The notes under the pieces: generated by a model
The model's input: the letters and a program-made list of their open reading frames with translations, nothing else
Databases searched by the model: none
Told to the model about the DNA's origin: nothing
In this document: one piece after another, positions 1-5,068 of the stretch
Layout: each line of letters opens with the position of its first letter
Numbering within the stretch: position 1 is the stretch's first letter
Assembly (NCBI GenBank): GCA_029942265.1
Contig: JAOZTO010000216.1
Location: 1-5,068, forward strand
Length of the DNA stretch: 5,068 bases
From: Desulfocapsa sp.
GTDB taxonomy: Bacteria > Desulfobacterota > Desulfobulbia > Desulfobulbales > Desulfocapsaceae
Direction of reading: 5' to 3'
Position numbers and translations under genes: made by a program

Positions 1-1047
1 GCTGTGGCTAAAGCCATCGAACAGATAGGAGCGAACATTATCGGTAATGATCCTCATGCCATTGAAGCATTCTGGCATCATACCTTCCGTGACAGTTACT
101 GGCAGGGAGGTGCTGTAATTACAAGTGCTATGGCTGCTATCGAAATGGCTCTATGGGATATCAAAGGTAAAGATCTTGGTGTACCGGTCTATCAACTTCT
201 CGGTGGAAAGGTTCGGGATAGTGTTCCCTGTTACGCCAACGGCTGGTTTGCATCAGCTAAAACTCCTGAACAATTTGCGGCTAAAGCAAAAGAAGCTTCA
301 AAGCTTGGTTTTACTGCACTGAAATGGGATCCGTTTGGTACGGCATGGCAATTTTTCGGACAAAAAGAATTTAGTCTCACAATGGATTGTGTTGCTGCCG
401 TAAGAGATGCTGTTCCTGATACATTGCTTCTTATAGAAGGACATGGGCGATTCGATGTCCCGACAGCAATTCGGATCGGTAAAGAGCTGGAAAAATATAA
501 TATCCTCTGGTTTGAAGAACCAATTCCTCCTAATAATTTTGAAGGATTGGTAGAAGTGCAAAAGCGTATTGATGTATCTGTTGCAGCAGGTGAGCGTATC
601 TGTAATCGTTACCAGTTCAAGACTTTATTCAATATGGGCTGTGTTGATTATGCTCAACCTGATGTTACACATGTTGGTTTTGGTGAGTTGCGTAAAATTG
701 CGGCAATGGCAGAAGCATACCACATTCCTATTTGTCCCCATAACCCGTCAGGCCCTATAGCCAACGCAGCCACGCTACAATTAGCTGCCTGCTGTCCTAA
801 TTTTTATTTGCTTGAGACAATGGCATCAGATGTTCCGACTAGGAAGCTTATTGCTCAGGAATCATTGAGAATTGAAAACGGACACATGAGCATACCAAAT
901 GTCCCTGGTCTAGGCGTTGATATCAATGAAGACGAAATTGCCAACCACCCATATCAGCCCCATCGTCTCAGACATTTTAGTGGTTCACTCACTGATATTC
1001 GACCAGAAAACGAAACGGCATACTATTCAACAGATGATAATAATTGA
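1..1047 (+). CDS. Enolase-superfamily (MR/MLE fold) sugar-acid dehydratase, 5'-truncated
   Basis: This is a cytoplasmic Mg2+-dependent enzyme that probably dehydrates an aldonic or similar sugar acid to a 2-keto-3-deoxy acid. The reading frame is open from base 1, so the gene starts upstream. The GTG at base 4 is not a believable start because no N-terminal capping domain precedes it. Numbering from that codon, the end of the capping domain (SAMAAIEMALWDIKGK, 41-56; LLGG, 65-68) leads into the TIM barrel. Candidate metal ligands are E145 (in EGHGR), E171 (in FEEP) and E197 (in AAGER). Candidate catalytic residues are H147 and H246 (CPHNPSGP), with D220 (QPD) as partner of H246. The second-strand motif is K107-x-D109, as in galactonate dehydratase, not the K-x-K of racemases. 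Compared from memory with E. coli DgoD, about 40 residues are missing and spacing among the ligands matches to within one residue. The exact substrate is not readable. It ends 43 nt before the SDR gene, consistent with one operon. Confidence 0.88.
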   Translation, partial: AVAKAIEQIGANIIGNDPHAIEAFWHHTFRDSYWQGGAVITSAMAAIEMALWDIKGKDLGVPVYQLLGGKVRDSVPCYANGWFASAKTPEQFAAKAKEASKLGFTALKWDPFGTAWQFFGQKEFSLTMDCVAAVRDAVPDTLLLIEGHGRFDVPTAIRIGKELEKYNILWFEEPIPPNNFEGLVEVQKRIDVSVAAGERICNRYQFKTLFNMGCVDYAQPDVTHVGFGELRKIAAMAEAYHIPICPHNPSGPIANAATLQLAACCPNFYLLETMASDVPTRKLIAQESLRIENGHMSIPNVPGLGVDINEDEIANHPYQPHRLRHFSGSLTDIRPENETAYYSTDDNN

Positions 1048-1072
1048 CAAAAAAGTTTAACCACAACCCAAC

Positions 1073-1078
1073 AAGGAG
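1073..1078 (+). promoter_or_regulatory. Shine-Dalgarno of the SDR gene
   Basis: AAGGAG lies 12 nt before the ATG at 1091. A nearer ATG at 1081 is only 2 nt from the motif, and its frame stops at 1183-1185 after 34 codons. The SDR start at 1091 is chosen because its frame gives an intact Rossmann motif at residues 12-19. The spacing is longer than usual, so initiation may be less than optimal. Confidence 0.65.
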
Positions 1079-1090
1079 AAATGAAAAAAT

Positions 1091-1858
1091 ATGAATTCAT
1101 TGCAGGGGAAAAAAGCTCTTGTCACCGGTGGAGCATCAGGCATTGGAAAAGCTATTGTGGAGGAATTGGCTTCACAGGGTGCTGAAGTATTTATCCACTA
1201 CCATTCCAGTAGCGAACCAGCAGAGCAATTGGCAAAAGCCATTAAAGAAAACGGAGGTGTAGCCTATGTATCTGGCGCTGATCTCACATCTGAGAAGGAG
1301 GTGAAAGATCTTATTACAAAAGTAGCTAAATCGTTCGGTAGTCTCGACATTCTTGTCAACAATGCAGGAGATCTTGTTGGTAGAAAATTACTCGAAGATA
1401 TGAGTATTGATTTTTTCAGAGCAGTAACAGCCGTCAACCTTGATTCGATGATAATGGTTATAAAGGAAACATTGCCGCTTATGAAAGACCGAGGCGGGAC
1501 AAGCATTGTAAATCTTTCATCAGAAGCTGGTCGAAAAGGCTGGGGAGAGCGTGCCGGTGCCCTTGCGTATTCTACAACAAAAGGAGCAATTCTAACACTA
1601 ACTCGTGGACTTTCTGCAGAATTGGCTCCTTATGGGATACGGGTTAATGCTGTAGCTCCCGGATTAATATTAGGTTCAAATCTGCACTCAATTCATACAG
1701 CTAAAGAAACAAAAGAAAATGCAATTAAGAACATCCCATTAAAAAAAGCAGGCACATGTGAAGATACAGCTCGTGCAGTTGTTTTTTTAGCCAGTGAATA
1801 TGATGGTTTCATTACCGGAGCGACTCTAGATATCAATGGTGGTGTCTATGTAGCTTAA
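1091..1858 (+). CDS. Short-chain dehydrogenase/reductase (classical SDR), 255 aa
   Basis: This is a cytoplasmic NAD(P)-dependent oxidoreductase of the classical SDR family, complete at 255 residues (usual length about 250). Visible motifs in order are the cofactor-binding TGGASGIG (12-19), NNAG (90-93), structural N116 (VNLDS), catalytic S144 (NLSSEAG), catalytic Y160 and K164 (YSTTK), the P190-G191 turn, and a C-terminal GATLDINGG (243-251). The Ser-to-Tyr distance is 16 residues, about 3 more than I recall for FabG, so the loop beside the active site (RKGWGERAG) is slightly enlarged. The end of strand 2 (HYHSSS) lacks the acidic residue typical of strict NAD+ enzymes, so NADP(H) is possible but unproven. 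Automatic annotation may call it FabG, but its place between a sugar-acid dehydratase and a TRAP transporter points to sugar or sugar-acid oxidation or reduction, not fatty-acid synthesis. The substrate is unknown. Confidence 0.93.
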   Translation: MNSLQGKKALVTGGASGIGKAIVEELASQGAEVFIHYHSSSEPAEQLAKAIKENGGVAYVSGADLTSEKEVKDLITKVAKSFGSLDILVNNAGDLVGRKLLEDMSIDFFRAVTAVNLDSMIMVIKETLPLMKDRGGTSIVNLSSEAGRKGWGERAGALAYSTTKGAILTLTRGLSAELAPYGIRVNAVAPGLILGSNLHSIHTAKETKENAIKNIPLKKAGTCEDTARAVVFLASEYDGFITGATLDINGGVYVA

Positions 1859-1859
1859 C

Positions 1860-1881
1860 GAATATTCCATGGGGAATATTC
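1860..1881. repeat. Perfect 9-bp inverted repeat between SDR and binding-protein genes
   Basis: GAATATTCC at 1860-1868 is the exact reverse complement of 1873-1881, with the 4-nt spacer ATGG. It begins one base after the SDR stop codon. As RNA it would form a short hairpin. As DNA it resembles an operator-like palindrome. No T-run follows, so it is not a typical intrinsic terminator. It may mark an mRNA end or processing site between the catabolic genes and the transporter genes, or be a regulator site. The function is inferred only. Confidence 0.5.
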
Positions 1882-1911
1882 AAGTACAGTACAAGAAAAA
1901 TCAAAATGAAC

Positions 1912-1917
1912 AGGAGG
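1912..1917 (+). promoter_or_regulatory. Strong Shine-Dalgarno deciding the binding-protein start
   Basis: AGGAGG lies 6 nt before the ATG at 1924, an ideal spacing. An in-frame ATG at 1906 lies upstream of this motif and would place MNRRLC in front of the signal peptide. It has no comparable motif of its own, so 1924 is preferred. A further ATG at 1920 is out of frame. Confidence 0.85.
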
Positions 1918-1923
1918 TTATGC

Positions 1924-3057
1924 ATGAAACGTGGAATACTGGTTTTATTATTATTTTTAATGGTAGGTTTTGTAAATACTGCGGTTGCGGAAGAGATGAA
2001 ATATCCATCACAAATACGTGCTTCAACAGCGACAATGTTATCAGGAACAACCATAATGATGATGGCAGTTGCACCTGAGTTTGAGAAAATTATCGGTGTG
2101 AAATTAAGGGCTGTCCCATCAGATCTCCTAGCATCTCAATGTATGGCCATGAAAAAGGGCAAGGCAGATTTTTGGAATGTACACCTCGCTTCTTCATATC
2201 GAGCAGCATTTGGTGTTGAAGAATATGCTACACCACAATGGGGGCCTCAAAAAATAAGAATGGCCTGGAAGGGAGGCCCTACATTTCTGGCCTTAGGAGT
2301 TAGGGGAAAATCTGATATTAACACAATTCAGGATCTTAAAGGTAAAAAGGTTGGTGTTTATGCAGGAAGTGAAGGTTTTATCAGCGCCTATCTGGCTTTT
2401 GGTGGCCTGACCCTTGATGATGTGAAGGTTATTCCTGCAACCGGTTTTGGAGGTGCGCTTACGCAACTTTCTGAAGGTAGAATAGATGCAGCTCTAGTAT
2501 CCACAGCTACTCCAGTTGCTTATGAGATGGATGAATCTCCAAGTGGCCTTCGATATCTGCCTCTACCAAGAAGTGACAAAGAAGGATGGAAAAGGCTCCA
2601 AACAATCTACCCAGCACTTCTCCCATACACTGTCCCACAGAATATCGGTACCAAATCAGCTTGGGGAGTGGAGATGAGTGGCTTTCCTAAAGGCAATTTT
2701 GTTTATGCTGATCAAGATGATGCTATTGCCTATGCGATCGCCAAAGTATACGCAGAAGGTTACGAAGAATACAAAGCCAAACATAGCCACTTGCCTTTCT
2801 GGACCTTAGATTCCGCCTTGGATATTTTTGATGTTCCAACTCCTTACCACACTGGAACTATAAAATATTTCAAAGAAAAAGGGCTCTGGACACCTAAACA
2901 CGAACAGTGGCAACAAAACCAGGTAAGACTTGAAAACCTAAGGCAAGAAGCTTGGAAAAAAGCTATAGCTGATGCAAAATCCAAAAATATTAGTATTGAA
3001 ATAGATAACAAAGAATGGACAAAGCTGTGGAAAAGCTACCTGAATAAGATCCAATAA
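1924..3057 (+). CDS. TRAP transporter solute-binding protein, TAXI family, 377 aa
   Basis: This is a periplasmic receptor that captures the substrate and delivers it to the TRAP permease encoded next. With the ATG at 1924 the protein has a clean Sec signal peptide: MKR, a hydrophobic core (about residues 5-17), and a likely cut after AVA (20-22). There is no lipobox cysteine. The mature N terminus has strand RASTAT (32-37) followed by a helix ending in EFEKIIG. DLKGKKVGVYAGSEG (137-151) and LSEGRIDAALVSTATP (182-197) are typical of the second lobe of NMT1/TAXI-type receptors. The C-terminal PYHTGTIKYFKEKGLW (307-322) matches the TAXI ending that I recall as HPGAIxYYKEKGLW. The glycine-rich, tyrosine-containing loop usual near the TAXI N terminus is not recognisable here (TMLSGTTIMMM instead), so the ligand may differ from that of glutamate-type members. 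It lies 65 nt after the SDR gene and 130 nt before the permease, with an inverted repeat on each side. Confidence 0.87.
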   Translation: MKRGILVLLLFLMVGFVNTAVAEEMKYPSQIRASTATMLSGTTIMMMAVAPEFEKIIGVKLRAVPSDLLASQCMAMKKGKADFWNVHLASSYRAAFGVEEYATPQWGPQKIRMAWKGGPTFLALGVRGKSDINTIQDLKGKKVGVYAGSEGFISAYLAFGGLTLDDVKVIPATGFGGALTQLSEGRIDAALVSTATPVAYEMDESPSGLRYLPLPRSDKEGWKRLQTIYPALLPYTVPQNIGTKSAWGVEMSGFPKGNFVYADQDDAIAYAIAKVYAEGYEEYKAKHSHLPFWTLDSALDIFDVPTPYHTGTIKYFKEKGLWTPKHEQWQQNQVRLENLRQEAWKKAIADAKSKNISIEIDNKEWTKLWKSYLNKIQ

Positions 3058-3069
3058 GATTCAGCTCTG

Positions 3070-3122
3070 ATCTGTATTCAGTTCAATTATTTTTGGATAA
3101 TTAAACTGAATACAGATATTTT
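3070..3122 (+). terminator. Long intercistronic stem-loop, candidate attenuator or partial terminator
   Basis: Bases 3070-3083 pair perfectly with 3104-3117 (14 bp). After one C/A mismatch (3084/3103), 3085-3090 pair with 3097-3102 (6 bp), closing a 6-nt loop TTTTGG. A short run of four T follows at 3119-3122. It starts 13 nt after the binding-protein stop codon. The stem is AT-rich and the T-run short, so full termination is uncertain. A known role for such hairpins is to stabilise the upstream mRNA or let only part of transcription through, giving more binding protein than permease. That would suit a TRAP system, but here it is inference. The pairing itself is seen directly. Confidence 0.6.
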
Positions 3123-3176
3123 ACTGAACAACAGGCTCCATATCAGACAAAGTCTTTGATTGGACCACACAACGAA

Positions 3177-3180
3177 GAGG
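3177..3180 (+). promoter_or_regulatory. Shine-Dalgarno of the TRAP permease gene
   Basis: GAGG (within GAAGAGG, 3174-3180) lies 7 nt before the ATG at 3188. It supports that codon as the start of the permease frame. Confidence 0.7.
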
Positions 3181-3187
3181 AAAACAA

Positions 3188-5068
3188 ATGAAGGATCAGG
3201 AACAAAAACTGAAAAAAGTCAGCGCCCCGAAGTCCTCTTCGGAAAAGACTGGAGCTGATTGGACAACACACCCCACTTTTAAAATTATCTGTGTAGTTCT
3301 GACATTAATAGGTATTGCTGCCAGTGTATTTCATTTGTTTGGTTTTAATATTGCTGGCAAGGTCATGTGGCCAAGAGCCTACTATTCTCTTCTTATAGGC
3401 TGTTTTTTACCATTGGTTTTTCTATATGATTCTGGGGGGCATCAACCCTCATGGAGAAAATGGTTAAATCTTTTCGGTGCGTTGGTAACTATGGGGGTAG
3501 CAGCATTTTTTTTCCTGAATGCGTTCAATATAGAATACAAGAGTTGGGAATATAATGCCCCTACATGGGCAATTATTGGTGCAATTATCTTAATGATTGT
3601 CGTATTTTGGGCATTAAGGAAAAGTAGCGGATTATCATTTTTCATCATAGCTGTTTGTTTTTTGTGCTTTCCTTTGGTTGCTCAACACATTCCCGGTGCA
3701 TTGAAAGGGACAGGTTTCACACCATTGGAAGCTATACAGTACTATGCCTTTGGAACCGAAGCAGTATTTGGTCTTGTTATGGATGTAATGGGAAATCTTG
3801 TAATTGGTTTCCTTGTTTTTGCTGGCGTACTTCAATATACAGGTGGTGGTGAATTTTTCTTAAACCTTGCTTTTTCGCTTGTAGGCAAGTCAAGAGGAGG
3901 TCCTGCAAAGGTGGCCGTAATTGCCAGCGGATTTTTTGGAAGTATAAATGGAGCACCAATTGTAAATGTAGCCTCAACTGGTGCTATTACCATACCAGCT
4001 ATGAAAAAATTAGGATACAGTGCCACTTACGCCGGTGCAATTGAAGCATGTGCATCCACTGGTGGAGTATTTATGCCGCCGATAATGGGTGCCACTGCAT
4101 TTATCATGTGTCAGGTTCTGGGTGTCTCATATTCGGTCATAATCACAGCGGCTTTTATCCCTGCGCTTCTTTTTTATATTAGCCTGCTTCTTCAGGTTGA
4201 TGCGTATGCCGTTAAAGCTGATTTAAAAGGGTTGTCAGCAGATGAAATCCCTCCTCTTTGGAAAACACTGAAAGAGGGCTGGCCATTTCTAATTAGTCTT
4301 GGTTTTCTTGTCTTTCAACTTGTTTATCTTCGTGTCGTTGTGCTATCTCCTTACTATGCCACCGTTTTACTTTTGATTTCAGTGATGCTTCGAAAAAGTA
4401 CTCGATTGAGCGTTAATGGCTGGATGGAGATGATACAGGATACTGGGAAAATGATTGCAAATATCATATCACTCCTTCTTGGTGTTGGTTTTATCCTGGG
4501 TTCTTTAATGATGACCGGTGTTGCATTTGCTTTTTCTCATGAGATCATTAAGCTTGCAATGGGAGATCCACTATTATTGCTATTTTTGGGTGCTGTGATC
4601 AGTTTCTTCCTTGGCATGGGAATGACAATCTCTGCGGTTTATGTGATTCTAGCTATGACCGTGGCGCCACCGCTTGTGAAAATGGGCTTTGATCCATTGG
4701 CAGTCCATTTGTTCGTGATTTATTATGGTATGCTCTCTTCTATAACCCCTCCTGTTGCACTTGCTGCTTTTGGTGCCGCTGCTATCTCGGGAGCTTCGCC
4801 GTTAAAAACCGGATTCATGGCTGTGAGAATCGGTCTAATTTTATTTATCGTTCCATTTGTCTTTGTGCTACAGCCAGCATTGATTTTCCAAGGACCACTC
4901 CATGAAACCATATATCTGTTTTTTACTTTTTTAATCGGAATTGTTTTCGTTGTAGGTGGTACCGAAGGGTATGTTTGTAGGCTAGGAAATCTAGGCGATG
5001 TTTTCTATTCTCCAAAACGTATTTTTTCATTCATTGGTGGCCTGCTCATTATTTTGCCGAATATGTAT
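3188..5068 (+). CDS. TRAP transporter fused permease (DctQ-DctM type, TAXI class), 3'-truncated
   Basis: This inner-membrane protein would import the solute delivered by the TAXI receptor, driven by an ion gradient. The frame runs 627 codons from the ATG at 3188 to the window edge with no stop. Residues 1-30 are a polar, Lys/Ser-rich cytoplasmic tail. About 33-166 hold five hydrophobic segments forming the small-subunit (DctQ-like) part. From about 190 the large DctM-like part begins. It has the first signature region, VIASGFFGSINGAP (244-257), TGAITIPAMKKLGY (264-277), YAGAIEACASTGG (281-293), MPPIMGATAFIM (296-307), and the related second-half region, GMGMTISAVYVILAM (476-490), YYGMLSSITPPVALAAFGAAA (512-532 in part), SGASPLKTG (534-542). 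More membrane segments lie near 363-400, 422-442, 541-561, 572-590 and 611-627. From memory, short fused permeases of this class are about 620-700 residues, so little may be missing, unless a longer C-terminal domain follows. Confidence 0.93.
   Translation, partial: MKDQEQKLKKVSAPKSSSEKTGADWTTHPTFKIICVVLTLIGIAASVFHLFGFNIAGKVMWPRAYYSLLIGCFLPLVFLYDSGGHQPSWRKWLNLFGALVTMGVAAFFFLNAFNIEYKSWEYNAPTWAIIGAIILMIVVFWALRKSSGLSFFIIAVCFLCFPLVAQHIPGALKGTGFTPLEAIQYYAFGTEAVFGLVMDVMGNLVIGFLVFAGVLQYTGGGEFFLNLAFSLVGKSRGGPAKVAVIASGFFGSINGAPIVNVASTGAITIPAMKKLGYSATYAGAIEACASTGGVFMPPIMGATAFIMCQVLGVSYSVIITAAFIPALLFYISLLLQVDAYAVKADLKGLSADEIPPLWKTLKEGWPFLISLGFLVFQLVYLRVVVLSPYYATVLLLISVMLRKSTRLSVNGWMEMIQDTGKMIANIISLLLGVGFILGSLMMTGVAFAFSHEIIKLAMGDPLLLLFLGAVISFFLGMGMTISAVYVILAMTVAPPLVKMGFDPLAVHLFVIYYGMLSSITPPVALAAFGAAAISGASPLKTGFMAVRIGLILFIVPFVFVLQPALIFQGPLHETIYLFFTFLIGIVFVVGGTEGYVCRLGNLGDVFYSPKRIFSFIGGLLIILPNMY

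Noticed and set aside
1081..1185. Small frame from the ATG at 1081 (34 codons), overlapping the SDR start
   Set aside because: It lies only 2 nt from the Shine-Dalgarno motif, its product resembles nothing, and it overlaps the real SDR frame. A translated leader cannot be excluded but has no support.
1906..1923. Upstream in-frame ATG as start of the binding protein
   Set aside because: It precedes the AGGAGG motif, which would then be inside the coding region. The ATG at 1924 has ideal spacing and gives a standard signal peptide.
1264..2054. Minus-strand open frames opposite the SDR and binding-protein genes
   Set aside because: They are short, with no recognisable domain, and are fully explained by the + strand genes.
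3093..3122. Possible promoter TTGGAT-18 nt-TATTTT before the permease gene
   Set aside because: It matches sigma-70 consensus poorly (3/6 and 4/6) and lies within the hairpin, whose sequence explains it.
3442..4026. Several open frames on the minus strand across the permease gene
   Set aside because: They are 64-68 codons, lack convincing start signals and lie opposite a clear membrane-protein frame with intact TRAP motifs. They are antisense shadows.

Overview
The window comes from a bacterium, most likely Gram-negative. It is moderately AT-rich by eye, has densely packed genes all on the + strand, and encodes a periplasmic-type solute-binding protein with a signal peptide but no lipobox. 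I cannot name the species. A proteobacterial or Desulfobacterota-like origin would fit, but that is only an impression from gene content.

Layout, left to right: (1) 1-1047, the 3' part of an enolase-superfamily sugar-acid dehydratase (mandelate racemase/muconate lactonizing fold, galactonate-dehydratase-like active site), missing roughly its first 40 residues; (2) 1091-1858, a complete short-chain dehydrogenase/reductase; (3) 1924-3057, a complete secreted solute-binding protein of the TRAP-transporter TAXI family; (4) 3188-5068, a fused TRAP permease (DctQ-like plus DctM-like membrane domains) that stays open for 627 codons to the window edge and is therefore cut at its 3' end. There is no gap above 300 bases without a gene. 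The three intergenic gaps are 43, 65 and 130 nt. The last two each hold an inverted repeat, so the binding-protein gene is bracketed by potential hairpins. The second is a long hairpin (21 positions per arm, one mismatch).

Together the genes look like one uptake-and-catabolism operon. The TAXI protein would capture an organic acid in the periplasm and the fused permease would import it with an ion gradient. The dehydratase would convert a sugar acid to a 2-keto-3-deoxy acid, and the SDR would oxidise or reduce a hydroxyl or keto group in the same pathway. The sugar-acid substrate is inferred from the dehydratase. It is worth noting because TAXI-type TRAP systems have few known substrates. I found no RNA genes, mobile elements, CRISPR arrays or convincing promoters.
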